This document shows positions 16,415 to 24,916 of a stretch of 64,000 nt of DNA, piece by piece; the first letter of the stretch is position 1; each line of letters starts with the position of its first letter. The stretch comes from Desulfolinea sp964487745. GTDB taxonomy: Bacteria; Chloroflexota; Anaerolineae; Anaerolineales; Villigracilaceae. Both the position numbers and the translations under genes were made by a program. The notes under the pieces were generated by a model, which saw nothing but the letters and a program-made list of their open reading frames with translations, did not search any database and was not told the DNA's origin. Location: contig CAZASG010000016.1 in the NCBI GenBank assembly GCA_964487745.1, positions 13,186 to 77,185 on the forward strand, given 5' to 3'.

Positions 16415-18313
16415 TTACTCTTCGCTTACTTCACCCTCAATGATGTCATCATCTTCGGTGGAGGCTGCACCACCCATATCACCGGTTGGCGGCGGAGGGG
16501 CTGCCTGTTCCTGTTGGTAAAGCTGCTGACTGATAGCATTGAAGGCATTCTGCAAGTCTTCAGTTGCCTTGCGGATGGCATCCGCATCGTCGCCTTCAGC
16601 GGCTTTCTTCAAAGTCTCGATTTTGCTTTCGATATCCTTGCGATCATCGTCGGAAACCTTGTCGCCCAATTCTTTGAGAGTCTTTTCAGTCTGGTAACCA
16701 AGTTGATCGGCGTTATTCTTCAAGTCGATCATTTCGCGGCGTTTCTTGTCATCCGCTTCATGCGCCTTCGCTTCGTTGACCATATTGTCGATGTCACTCT
16801 TGTCGAGGTTGGTAGAAGCTGTGATAGTTACCTTCTGTTCCTTGCCGGTAGCTTTATCTTTAGCGGTCACGTTCAGGATACCGTTGGCATCGATATCGAA
16901 GGTCACTTCGATTTGCGGGATACCGCGCCCTGCGGGCGGAATGCCATCCAGGCGGAAGCGACCGAGGGACATATTATCACCAGCCATCGGACGTTCACCC
17001 TGCAAAACGTGGATATCGACTGCGGTCTGATTATCCGCTGCGGTTGAGTAAACCTCTGTCTTACGAACAGGGATGGTTGTATTGCGCTCGATCATGACTG
17101 TCATGACGCTACCCATTGTCTCGACACCGAGGGAGAGTGGGGTTACGTCAAGGAGCAGGATATCTTTCACGTCACCAGCCAGAACGCCCGCCTGAATGGC
17201 TGCACCAACGGCAACAACTTCGTCGGGATTCACACCCTTATGCGGCTCTTTGCCATCGGTCAGGCTGCGAACAAGATCGTGTACCATCGGCATACGGGTT
17301 GAACCACCAACGAGGACAACTTCGTTCAGATCGCTGGCTTTCATGCCTGCGTCTTTGAGAGCTGCTTCAAAGGGCAGTTTACAACGCTTGATCAGATCTT
17401 CGGTCATCTGCTCGAATTTTGCACGCGTGAGTTTGAGTTGCAAGTGTTTCGGTCCTGAAGCATCAGCAGTCACATAAGGCAGGTTGATCTCAGTTTCCAT
17501 CATCGTGGAAAGTTCGATCTTGGCTTTTTCTGCGGCTTCGCGCAAACGCTGGAGCGCCTGACGGTCACCACGCAGGTCGATGCCCTGATCGCGTTTAAAT
17601 TCATCAGCCGCCCAGTTGACGATCTTCTGATCCCAGTCGTCGCCGCCGAGGTGTGTATCGCCATTGGTGGCTTTCACTTCGATGACACCTTCACCCACTT
17701 CAAGGATGGATACATCAAAGGTGCCGCCGCCGAGGTCAAAGACGAGGATCGTCTCGTCCTTTTTCTTGTCCAAACCATAGGTCAGGGCAGAGGCAGTCGG
17801 CTCATTAATGATACGCATCACTTCAAGACCGGCGATCTTGCCTGCATCTTTGGTCGCCTGACGTTGGCTGTCGTTAAAATATGCGGGGACAGTGATGACA
17901 GCCTGGCTCACGGTTTCGCCGAGATATGCCTCGGCGTCGGATTTGAGTTTAGCAAGCACCATTGCGGAAATTTCCTGGGGGCTATACTCACGCCCGGTTA
18001 CGGGAATGCTGACGCGCACGTCATCCGATGGGCCTGCTATCACTTTGAAGGGCACCATGCCACGCTCGGTTTCGGTCTCTTCAAAACGTCGCCCGATAAA
18101 TCTTTTGATCGAATAAACGGTGTTTTCCGAATTAATAACTGCCTGACGTTTAGCTGTTTGTCCCACCAGTCGTTCGCCATTTTTGTTAAAGGCGACTACA
18201 GAGGGAGCAAGGCGTCCGCCTTCAGCCGTCGAGATAACGGTGGGCTGTCCGCCTTCCATCACGGCGACCACACTATTGGTCGTTCCGAGGTCAATTCCAA
18301 TGATTTTACCCAT
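16415..18313 (-). CDS. dnaK: molecular chaperone DnaK (Hsp70)
   Basis: A 632-residue Hsp70 that binds exposed hydrophobic segments and releases them by ATP hydrolysis with DnaJ and GrpE. The nucleotide-binding domain starts IIGIDLGTTNSVVAV and includes VFDLGGGTFDVSIL, IINEPTASALTYGLD and VVLVGGSTRMPMV. The substrate-binding domain includes LLLDVTPLSLGVETMG, and the helical lid ends with a Gln/Pro/Gly-rich tail and acidic DDDIIEGEVSEE, close to the canonical EEVD-like acidic end of bacterial DnaK. AGGAG precedes the ATG. grpE and dnaJ are not adjacent, and no CIRCE or HAIR operator is seen; an 18-nt inverted repeat lies upstream instead. Confidence 0.98.
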   Translation of the reverse strand: MGKIIGIDLGTTNSVVAVMEGGQPTVISTAEGGRLAPSVVAFNKNGERLVGQTAKRQAVINSENTVYSIKRFIGRRFEETETERGMVPFKVIAGPSDDVRVSIPVTGREYSPQEISAMVLAKLKSDAEAYLGETVSQAVITVPAYFNDSQRQATKDAGKIAGLEVMRIINEPTASALTYGLDKKKDETILVFDLGGGTFDVSILEVGEGVIEVKATNGDTHLGGDDWDQKIVNWAADEFKRDQGIDLRGDRQALQRLREAAEKAKIELSTMMETEINLPYVTADASGPKHLQLKLTRAKFEQMTEDLIKRCKLPFEAALKDAGMKASDLNEVVLVGGSTRMPMVHDLVRSLTDGKEPHKGVNPDEVVAVGAAIQAGVLAGDVKDILLLDVTPLSLGVETMGSVMTVMIERNTTIPVRKTEVYSTAADNQTAVDIHVLQGERPMAGDNMSLGRFRLDGIPPAGRGIPQIEVTFDIDANGILNVTAKDKATGKEQKVTITASTNLDKSDIDNMVNEAKAHEADDKKRREMIDLKNNADQLGYQTEKTLKELGDKVSDDDRKDIESKIETLKKAAEGDDADAIRKATEDLQNAFNAISQQLYQQEQAAPPPPTGDMGGAASTEDDDIIEGEVSEE

Positions 18314-18351
18314 GTCTTACTCCTGTAAAAAAATATTTTCGTTTGATAACA

Positions 18352-18369
18352 GTGACCTGAATTGGTCAC
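18352..18369. promoter_or_regulatory. inverted repeat upstream of dnaK
   Basis: GTGACC-TGAATT-GGTCAC is a perfect 6-bp dyad with a 6-nt spacer, 39 nt before the dnaK ATG. It could be a repressor operator. It does not match CIRCE. Confidence 0.45.
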
Positions 18370-18439
18370 GGCTTTAGGATACCTGAAGGATGCAAGAATC
18401 TTGTTAACATGGCATAGAAAAATCGTAGGTTGGCAAAGA

Positions 18440-18473
18440 AAAAGTGGTGTTGGAAAATTCCAACACCACTTTT
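18440..18473 (-). terminator. intrinsic terminator after the lipoprotein gene
   Basis: A perfect 17-bp inverted repeat (AAAAGTGGTGTTGGAA and its complement), centred at 18456/18457, is flanked by A/T tracts. Confidence 0.8.
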
Positions 18474-18500
18474 GGCATTACTTAGGCAATCAGGTTCGAA

Positions 18501-19283
18501 CTAAGGCTGGCTGATCGTGACTTCGTTAATTTCAACTTTGACGGGGAGAATATTGAAGGATGATACAGATACACCAACCTTCCCATCACGGAGGGCATAA
18601 TTATTCTCATCATACTCACGGGTCTCATAGCCGTTGATAATCAGTGAGAGCGTGCGATCTTTACAGATCATCTCGTAAGTATTGGTCTCTTTGCCAGCTT
18701 TAATCTTGTTGGAACCACCATCTGCCAACTCAGTGTAGATGACTGCACCATCGTTGCGAATAACGCCATGATAGAGCCAATAGAGGCCGTTATTAGCGAT
18801 ATTGAACTCATACCAGCCCTCATCAGGGGTATAGCGGCAGATCAGGCTGACGTTATTATTATTCACACCGCGGTTTTCTGCCACAACCGTCAAATGGACA
18901 TTGTCATATTCATAGCCATCATAAGTAACGTAAGCCCACTGGCCTTCGCTTTCAAGGTCATAAACCAAACGTCCACCATCTGTGCCAACGAACATGGTTC
19001 CAAAATCATCTTCCGAGAAAGCGGGAACACTCTGAGTGCCATCGACGAGGAAATAAGTCCACAGGCTTGTATCCCCATCAAATGTCTCTGTATAGTATTG
19101 CTGTGCTACAGGCTCGGGGGTATTGGTGGGAACTTCAGGTGCAGGGGGAGGCGCTTCCTCTTGCACAGGAGCAGGTTCCGGGGCGGGAGCGGGTTCATCT
19201 CCTCCACCAATGCCACATGCCAAACTAACAACCATAATGACTGCGACCAGCAATAAAAAAGGCTTTGCCAATTGGTATTTCAT
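18501..19283 (-). CDS. secreted lipoprotein with LamG/DUF1080-like C-terminal domain
   Basis: A 260-residue lipoprotein. The signal peptide MKYQLAKPFLLLVAVIMV ends in the lipobox SLAC (Cys near residue 23). A Pro/Glu/Ala-rich spacer (about 28-62) precedes a beta-rich domain with YTETFDGDTSLWTYF, GRLVYDLES, YEFNIANNGLYWLYH and DGKVGVSVSSF. That order of motifs (damaged-wall FxGD, body, VGVSVSSF near the end) is typical of concanavalin-like DUF1080/LamG folds, which often bind sugars. AAAGGAGAAAAAG precedes the ATG. Role unknown; surface exposure is expected because the cells likely have one membrane. Confidence 0.75.
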   Translation of the reverse strand: MKYQLAKPFLLLVAVIMVVSLACGIGGGDEPAPAPEPAPVQEEAPPPAPEVPTNTPEPVAQQYYTETFDGDTSLWTYFLVDGTQSVPAFSEDDFGTMFVGTDGGRLVYDLESEGQWAYVTYDGYEYDNVHLTVVAENRGVNNNNVSLICRYTPDEGWYEFNIANNGLYWLYHGVIRNDGAVIYTELADGGSNKIKAGKETNTYEMICKDRTLSLIINGYETREYDENNYALRDGKVGVSVSSFNILPVKVEINEVTISQP

Positions 19284-19390
19284 CTTTTTCTCCTTTGAAT
19301 TTCAGATAAATTGGACTGACAAAGCCAGTATAGCAAAAATCTTTTCAATTAACAAGAAAAAAGCATTAGCCCTTTTTGGCTAATGCTTTG

Positions 19391-19784
19391 TGGAGATGGC
19401 GGGAATCGAACCCGCGTCCGAAAGATTCGAGCCTCGAATATCTACGAGCGTAGCCGACTGATGATCGTCACCGGATGCTTCTCAATCGGCAGGAAAGACA
19501 CCCGGTCAGCCACTGGGACCCGAAAGCCCTCTTTCACATACTTAGCGGCATTGTATGCGGCACTCTATCTTTGCGTCGCCCGAACCTATGACCCGACAGA
19601 GTAGGGTAAAGGAGGACGCGGTCTCTCTGTGAGACCGACCACTATGCTATCGCTTAGGCAGCGAGGGGCATAGCAGCGTAGTTTGTGCGATTGGCACTTG
19701 TTTTTTTGCGCTGAGTTAACGAGCATCGGCGCCTCTCGGCTCGCAATCCGGGATCAGCCTCCTCCGTCGAAGCCTGTCATCCCC
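19391..19784 (-). ncRNA. ssrA: transfer-messenger RNA (tmRNA)
   Basis: The 5' end GGGGATGACAGGCTTCGACG and the 3' end with GGTTCGATTCC and CATCTCCA form the tRNA-like half (acceptor GGGGATG with CATCTCC, one G-U). CCA is not encoded. The reading frame resumes at GCC and encodes the tag ANRTNYAAMPLAA before TAA (about 19654-19695), followed by pseudoknot-rich sequence. The tag ends in the LAA-type degron but has an unusual interior. tmRNA rescues stalled ribosomes together with SmpB. Confidence 0.95.
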
Positions 19785-19794
19785 GTGCATCCCC

Positions 19795-19823
19795 ATTATA
19801 CACGAAGCCATTTTCAGGCACAA
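19795..19823 (-). promoter_or_regulatory. promoter of tmRNA
   Basis: On the minus strand TTGTGC (19823-19818) and TATAAT (19800-19795) are separated by 17 nt. The mature 5' end is 11 nt beyond the -10 box. The -35 overlaps the last codons of the rhodanese gene. Confidence 0.75.
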
Positions 19824-20293
19824 CAGCGCCGTAAGCGAGCACAGCAAACGCCAGAATGCATTTGTTTATTCCATGCTTCCATACCGCCACGCACACTGAA
19901 GACAGAAGAGAAACCCTCATCTTCGCCCAAAATATCAACTGCGACCTTGCTCTTTAGCCCATGATCGCAGATCAAGATCAATTCATCGTCTTTTCCATAT
20001 TTTTCATTGACCAGCACTTCATGCATGAAATCATCAAAAGGAATGGAAAGCGCACCAGGGATATATCCTCGTTTAAAAATCTCGGGTTTGCGCAAGTCGA
20101 TCAAGACGGGCAATGGTTTTCTATTGAGCATTTCATCTAGTTGACTAATATGAATGTCTCGAGACTTTGCACTCTTCCGCAAGCGTTGTATAAATTCGCG
20201 TGGAGAAATCGTTCTGAGTTGAAAAAGCTCTTTCAGCATCAAAAGCATGATCACCAAAAGACCTGCTAACAAACCAATAAAAAGATCGCTCAT
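19814..20293 (-). CDS. membrane-anchored rhodanese-domain protein
   Basis: A 159-residue protein with an N-terminal transmembrane helix (about 4-22) and one rhodanese domain (about 50-145). The active-site loop reads LICDHGLKSKVA with the catalytic Cys109, and the domain entry VLIDLRKPEIFKRGYIPGA is canonical. Rhodaneses carry sulfane sulfur or act as thiol-dependent arsenate or phosphate enzymes. It follows arsM by 2 nt in the arsR-arsM operon, so a role in arsenic or thiol chemistry is suggested. The C-terminus (VCCARLRRCCA) is Cys-rich and may bind metalloid (inference). The tmRNA promoter overlaps its 3' end. Confidence 0.85.
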   Translation of the reverse strand: MSDLFIGLLAGLLVIMLLMLKELFQLRTISPREFIQRLRKSAKSRDIHISQLDEMLNRKPLPVLIDLRKPEIFKRGYIPGALSIPFDDFMHEVLVNEKYGKDDELILICDHGLKSKVAVDILGEDEGFSSVFSVRGGMEAWNKQMHSGVCCARLRRCCA

Positions 20294-20295
20294 CT

Positions 20296-21156
20296 TTACT
20301 CCGGTTTGTGCGCAGTGATCTTTGCACTAAAGACCGCTTTATAAACTTCTTTTTTTGACAAACCGCCTAATTGGATCTCGCCACCGAGTTGGCGGACAGC
20401 ATCATCGACCTGTTCCCGGTCTAGATAAACGGGAACAATTTCCACATCCACGAAACCGCTCTCCTGTATACCTTCTATGTACTCCCGAATATCCAGCGCG
20501 CCCGAAACACATCCCGCCCACGCGCTTAAACTGGACTTGAGATTATCCGGCAGCGGGCCATCCGTGACCATATCACTGACCGCCAACTTCCCACCAGGAC
20601 GCAAAGCACGGAAAGCTTCTCGAAAAACCTGCGGCTTATCGGTGCTGAGATTGATGACACAATTCGAAATGATCACATCCACACTTGCATCGGGAACAGG
20701 GAGATGCTCAATCTCGCCCAAACGGAACTCGACATTGTCTGCACCGATCTTAGCTTGGTTAGCGCGTGCTTTCTCAAGCATGGCAGGGGTCATGTCCACA
20801 CCGATGACGTGACCTTCAGACCCTACACGTTGGGCTGCGAGGAAACAATCTATGCCACCACCAGAACCAAGATCAAGAACGACCTGCCCGGGTTTCAGCG
20901 CCGCTAAGGTGATTGGGTCACCACATCCTAATGAGAGCCCGGTCACATCTTCGGGAAGGGCGCTGATATCTGCCTCTTTATAGTATTTTTCAACGACAGC
21001 CATTTGTTCAGCATCATTGGCATCATCCCCACAACAGGATGTGCTTGCCTGGCAACCGCAATCGGCTGGAGTGCCAACCTCAAAAGTTTCGGCGATCTTG
21101 CTGTATCGATCGCGCACGGCAGTGCGCACATTTAGTTCTACTTTTTCGTTGTTCAT
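20296..21156 (-). CDS. arsM: arsenite S-adenosylmethionine methyltransferase ArsM
   Basis: A 286-residue cytosolic SAM-dependent enzyme that methylates As(III) to less toxic or volatile species. The SAM loop is VLDLGSGGGIDCFLAA (about 93-108). The three conserved As-binding cysteines are recognisable as Cys78 (SLGCGDP), Cys166 (ISNCVINLS) and Cys216 (WAGCVSGAL). An extra Cys cluster, CGCQASTSCC, lies at 33-42. GGAGAAAAA precedes the ATG. It lies between arsR and the rhodanese gene on the same strand, so it is very likely repressed by ArsR and induced by arsenite. Confidence 0.95.
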   Translation of the reverse strand: MNNEKVELNVRTAVRDRYSKIAETFEVGTPADCGCQASTSCCGDDANDAEQMAVVEKYYKEADISALPEDVTGLSLGCGDPITLAALKPGQVVLDLGSGGGIDCFLAAQRVGSEGHVIGVDMTPAMLEKARANQAKIGADNVEFRLGEIEHLPVPDASVDVIISNCVINLSTDKPQVFREAFRALRPGGKLAVSDMVTDGPLPDNLKSSLSAWAGCVSGALDIREYIEGIQESGFVDVEIVPVYLDREQVDDAVRQLGGEIQLGGLSKKEVYKAVFSAKITAHKPE

Positions 21157-21218
21157 TTTTTCTCCTAGATTTCCATAAATAGATATATATCAATATGTTT
21201 TTCCAAAAAAAGACACCG

Positions 21219-21524
21219 CTATTTGGGTGCCAAAATCACATCCAGCTCCGGGGCAAAATCTCCAGCCAACTGACAGCAGGCATCAGCGATCCTCTTCTGA
21301 TTTAAAGAATAGAAGATCTGTTTTCCTTCGCGACGTGAATCAACCAACCCTGCGGAGCGCAAAATACTCAAGTGATGTGAGACTGTTGGCTGAGAAACAT
21401 TGAGCGCATCAACGATCTCGCCAACACTAAGCCACTTGCAACAGCAAAGAGTCATAATCTCCTGACGGGTTTCATCAGCGAGTGCTTTTGCAAAGGTAAT
21501 GGGATTGATATTTTCCATAGACAT
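21219..21524 (-). CDS. arsR: ArsR family metalloregulatory repressor
   Basis: A 101-residue winged-helix repressor. The recognition helix region reads SVGEIVDALNVSQPTVSHHLSIL as two blocks around SQPTVSHHL. The usual As(III) site ELCVCDL is replaced by MTLCCCKWL, giving three adjacent cysteines (27-29); another CC is near residue 85 (DACCQLAG). The start at MSMENIN is chosen over an upstream TTG because it is an ATG with GAAG about 10 nt upstream. It heads the arsR-arsM-rhodanese operon and should dissociate from its operator on binding As(III). Confidence 0.9.
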   Translation of the reverse strand: MSMENINPITFAKALADETRQEIMTLCCCKWLSVGEIVDALNVSQPTVSHHLSILRSAGLVDSRREGKQIFYSLNQKRIADACCQLAGDFAPELDVILAPK

Positions 21525-21579
21525 ATCGACAATCTTCAATGTATTCGTGCAATATACTAATAGATAAACTTCGATATGT
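21521..21579. promoter_or_regulatory. possible ArsR operator region
   Basis: ACATATCGA (21521-21529) and TCGATATGT (21571-21579) are perfect 9-bp inverted arms 41 nt apart, around an AT-rich promoter region. ArsR proteins bind such dyads. The left arm overlaps the arsR start codon. Confidence 0.45.
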
Positions 21580-21717
21580 CAACATTTCACACCTTGATTA
21601 TTGCAAACTCCATAGGAACTTCGTCTTCTTGCTGGAACGATACCTTTATGCTAGACTTTACATGAATTCTAGGTTTCTACATCATCTACTCTCTTTTAGA
21701 GTATGAAGGAAAATCCC

Positions 21718-22881
21718 ATGACAGAAAAAATCCTCATCATCGACGATGACCTTGATACCCTCCGCTTGGTTGGTTTAATGCTACAAAAACAAGGCTATCA
21801 AATCGCAGCTGCTAATAATGGAGAGCAAGGTTTAACTAAAGTCGCAGAAGAAAAACCTGATCTTATCTTGCTGGATGTCATGATGCCTGATATGGATGGT
21901 TATGAAGTGGCGCGACGCCTGCGCCAAAACCCAGAAACATCCAGCATTCCCATTTTGATGTTCACCGCAAAAACTCAGCTTGATGATAAAGTCACAGGCT
22001 TTGAAGCCGGCGCAGATGACTATCTGACAAAGCCCACCCACCCAACAGAACTCCACGCCCACGTCAAGGCTTTGCTGGCACGTGCAGTCAAGGCGCAGCA
22101 ACTCAAGCAAACAGCTTCTTTAGAGAGAAAAGCCTTTGTTACTGGTGTTGTCAGCGCTCGTGGTGGATTGGGGGTCTCCTCAATAGCCCTTAACCTTGCC
22201 AGTATCTTGCAAAGTGAAACCAACGCTGAGACGATCATGGTCGAGCTAACGCCTGGCATGGGCACGATTGGACGTGATCTTGGCTTCAAAGACACAAGCG
22301 GATTGGCTGAACTCCTAAAAAGCTCCCCCGAAGATATTGCAACTGAAGCAGTACTCAACGCTCTTCTAAGGCATAAATCCGGACTAAAATTATTAGCCGC
22401 CTCGGAACACCCACAGGATTCCCCGCTCAATGGTGCATTACCCCAAGGCGAAACTCTCTTCGCCCAACTGGCTTCATTGGCACGTTTCCTCGTATTGGAT
22501 TTTGGTGCCAGCCTTCCCATGCTGAGTCAGAGTTTGCTTCCCAAATGCGACCATGTTATTGTTCTCGTTGAAGCCTTCACGAACTCAATTGCGCATACCA
22601 AACTCTTGATCGAGGATCTTTTGAGTTTGGGGATCGAAAAGGAAAAAATCTCTCTCGTGTTGAATAACAGAATGCGCTCCGATATGCTACTTGCCTTGAG
22701 CGAGGTTGAAAAACAACTCGGCTCATCCATTAACGTCACTTTTACCCCAGCGCCTGAACTATACTCACAAGCAAGCCGCAAGAGCACAACAGCCATTCTC
22801 ATGCAACCTGAAAGCATTACCAAGAATCAATATCAAAACCTGGCAAATATCATCACAACGAACGAGGCAAAAGAGGAATGA
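21718..22881 (+). CDS. response regulator receiver fused to a CpaE/MinD-like domain
   Basis: A 387-residue protein. The receiver domain (1-120) has the acidic pair DDD (9-11), phospho-acceptor Asp53 in LILLDVMMPD, and the conserved Thr and Lys (FTAK, LTKP). The second part (about 138-385) is ParA/MinD-like, but its P-loop reads SARGGLGVSSIALNLA, lacking both P-loop lysines, as in CpaE proteins that localise pilus or secretion machinery. LVLDFGASLP is the Walker B equivalent. The start at MTEKIL is set by GAAGGAAAATCCC. It overlaps the sirtuin gene by 4 nt. Likely a phosphorylation-controlled localisation factor without ATPase activity (inference). Confidence 0.88.
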   Translation: MTEKILIIDDDLDTLRLVGLMLQKQGYQIAAANNGEQGLTKVAEEKPDLILLDVMMPDMDGYEVARRLRQNPETSSIPILMFTAKTQLDDKVTGFEAGADDYLTKPTHPTELHAHVKALLARAVKAQQLKQTASLERKAFVTGVVSARGGLGVSSIALNLASILQSETNAETIMVELTPGMGTIGRDLGFKDTSGLAELLKSSPEDIATEAVLNALLRHKSGLKLLAASEHPQDSPLNGALPQGETLFAQLASLARFLVLDFGASLPMLSQSLLPKCDHVIVLVEAFTNSIAHTKLLIEDLLSLGIEKEKISLVLNNRMRSDMLLALSEVEKQLGSSINVTFTPAPELYSQASRKSTTAILMQPESITKNQYQNLANIITTNEAKEE

Positions 22882-23666
22882 GAAGGCTTGCCAGCGAAGC
22901 GATTAGAAAGATCGCTTTCGCAGCGGAGCTTTTTCAGCAAGCTAAACACGCTATCGTACTAACAGGAGCGGGGATTTCCACATCATCAGGGATTCCAGAT
23001 TTTCGTTCAGAAGGCACCGGTTTATGGTCAAAGACCGAAGCAATGGAAGTTGCTTCGCTTTCCACCTTTCGCTACGATCCAACCCAATTTTATAAATGGT
23101 TCCGCCCTCTTGCGAGCCGGATCATCAACGCAGCTCCTAATGCAGCACATATTGCACTCGCAGAAATGGAAAAAGCTGGCTATCTAAAAACCATTATCAC
23201 CCAGAATATTGATATTCTTCATCAAAAATCTGCGTCAAATAACGTAATTGAAACACATGGCACACTACGGACGCTTTCATGTACCCAATGTTTTCGCCAA
23301 TTCGGATCCACTCCTTATCTGGAACCCTTTGTCACCGAAGGGACGATTCCCAGCTGCCTAGATTGCAACGCCATACTAAAACCCGATGTCATTCTCTTTG
23401 GTGAGCAACTCCCGCAAACAGAATGGCTCAAAGCACAAGATGCTGCCCGTCGTTGCGATCTGATGCTCGTTGTCGGTTCATCGCTCGAGGTACTCCCTGT
23501 CGCCGGATTGCCCATGCAAACCCTCGACCGGGGCGGGCATCTTATCATCATCAACCATACTCCCACTTACCTGAACGTTCGTGCCGATATCGTGTTCACT
23601 GAAGATGCAGCCACTTTGCTGCCCTTATTGGCAGAACAGGTATTCAACCATGGAAGAAAAAACTAA
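22878..23666 (+). CDS. cobB: NAD-dependent protein deacylase (sirtuin)
   Basis: A 262-residue Sir2 enzyme that removes acyl groups from lysines at the cost of NAD. Motifs are TGAGISTSSGIPDFRSEGTG (about 29-48), TQNIDILHQKSAS (NAD and catalytic core), ETHGTLRT with the catalytic His, and the zinc pairs CTQC (about 135) and CLDC (about 160). VGSSLEVLPVAGLP completes the Rossmann part. It starts inside the stop of the response-regulator gene (ATGA) and ends 17 nt inside the histidine-kinase gene. The operon position suggests it deacylates a signalling protein of the same pathway (inference). Confidence 0.93.
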   Translation: MRRLASEAIRKIAFAAELFQQAKHAIVLTGAGISTSSGIPDFRSEGTGLWSKTEAMEVASLSTFRYDPTQFYKWFRPLASRIINAAPNAAHIALAEMEKAGYLKTIITQNIDILHQKSASNNVIETHGTLRTLSCTQCFRQFGSTPYLEPFVTEGTIPSCLDCNAILKPDVILFGEQLPQTEWLKAQDAARRCDLMLVVGSSLEVLPVAGLPMQTLDRGGHLIIINHTPTYLNVRADIVFTEDAATLLPLLAEQVFNHGRKN

Positions 23667-24849
23667 AACCCAAGACCTTAGAGACTATCGACGTCTCATT
23701 GAGATCACCCGTGATCTGGCGTCTACCCTTGATTTGGACGCTCTGCTCTACAGGATTGTAAAAGTAGCTACGGAGATCGCCAATGCAGAAGAGGCTTCGA
23801 TCTTACTTTACGATGACGCAGCGCGACAACTCCACTTTGAAGTTGCTACCAATATGGAATTACCCAATATGAGAGGCCTGGATGTACCCTTAGAAGGCAG
23901 CATCGCAGGTTGGATTTTCACAAACTGCAAACCCGTTCGCATTGGTGATGTAAAAGATGATGCTCGTTATTTCAATGGTGTCGAAACTGCAACCAGCTTC
24001 ACAACAGAGTCTCTTTTAGGCGTTCCGCTCGTCACAAAAGAGAAGGTGATCGGCGTACTGGAAGTATTGAACAAAAAAGAAGGTCAGTTCAACGATGTTG
24101 ACGAGGAACTCCTGCTCGTTTTGGGCTCGCAAGCTGCGGTCGCGATCGAGAACTCACGTCTCTTCCAGCAATCTGACCTTATATCGGAATTCGTTCACGA
24201 GTTACGTACGCCACTTGCATCCCTCAGCACTGCCACCTATCTCCTGCTCCGCCCGGAAATTTCCCCGAAGCAACACGAGCAGATCGTCAACAACATCCAC
24301 TCAGAGACTTTGCGCCTGAATGCGTTGGCATCATCTTTTCTTGATCTTTCTCGCCTCGAATCAGGGCGCGTCCACTTTCGTTATGAGGGCGTGGATATCG
24401 AAAAACTTTTTGATGAATGCCGTGAGATCATGCAAACCAAGGCCACCGAACAAAATGTGCAGATTGAGATCCAAGTAACTGGTGATCTGAGCAAATTTGA
24501 AGCCGACCCGGGCAAGATCAAACAAGTCATTTTGAATTTACTCAGCAACGCCATCAAATACAACCATCCGGGCGGCACAGTAATGCTGCGGGCTTTGATG
24601 GAAAACAAAAAGATCCGCATCGAAGTACAGGATACAGGCTACGGCATCCCTGCTGAGGCAATGCCGCATCTTTTCAAGAAATTCTTCCGTGTCCATGAGA
24701 CCGAGAATAAGGTCGCCGGAACGGGGTTGGGGCTTTCGATCACTAAACAGATCGTACAAGGGCACAGAGGCGCTATCGAGGTCAAAAGCAAATCCGGCGA
24801 GGGGACAACCTTTATTATCCGCTTGCCCCTGACTGCTGTACGCGACTGA
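23650..24849 (+). CDS. GAF-domain sensor histidine kinase
   Basis: A 399-residue soluble kinase with no membrane segment. A GAF domain (about 25-170) includes ASILLYDDAARQLHFEVA and ESLLGVPLV. The dimerisation domain has the phospho-acceptor His183 in FVHELRTPLASL. The HATPase domain has NLLSNAIKYNHPGG (N box), VQDTGYGIP (G1), and GTGLGLSI (G2). The start at MEEKTKT overlaps the 3' end of the sirtuin gene by 17 nt and was preferred over an upstream ATG buried in that gene. Its natural partner is the response regulator at the head of this operon. Confidence 0.93.
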   Translation: MEEKTKTQDLRDYRRLIEITRDLASTLDLDALLYRIVKVATEIANAEEASILLYDDAARQLHFEVATNMELPNMRGLDVPLEGSIAGWIFTNCKPVRIGDVKDDARYFNGVETATSFTTESLLGVPLVTKEKVIGVLEVLNKKEGQFNDVDEELLLVLGSQAAVAIENSRLFQQSDLISEFVHELRTPLASLSTATYLLLRPEISPKQHEQIVNNIHSETLRLNALASSFLDLSRLESGRVHFRYEGVDIEKLFDECREIMQTKATEQNVQIEIQVTGDLSKFEADPGKIKQVILNLLSNAIKYNHPGGTVMLRALMENKKIRIEVQDTGYGIPAEAMPHLFKKFFRVHETENKVAGTGLGLSITKQIVQGHRGAIEVKSKSGEGTTFIIRLPLTAVRD

Positions 24850-24867
24850 GATAATTTTTGCATACCA

Positions 24868-24897
24868 AATACCCGCGCCGATTGCGGGTATTTTTAT
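24868..24897 (+). terminator. intrinsic terminator of the sirtuin two-component operon
   Basis: ATACCCGC and GCGGGTAT pair around GCCGATT, followed by TTTTTATTT. It lies 20 nt after the kinase stop codon. Confidence 0.88.
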
Positions 24898-24916
24898 TTG
24901 TACATAAGGAGAAAAT

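Noticed and set aside
18314..18440. CIRCE operator at dnaK
   Set aside because: TTAGCACTC-N9-GAGTGCTAA is not present.
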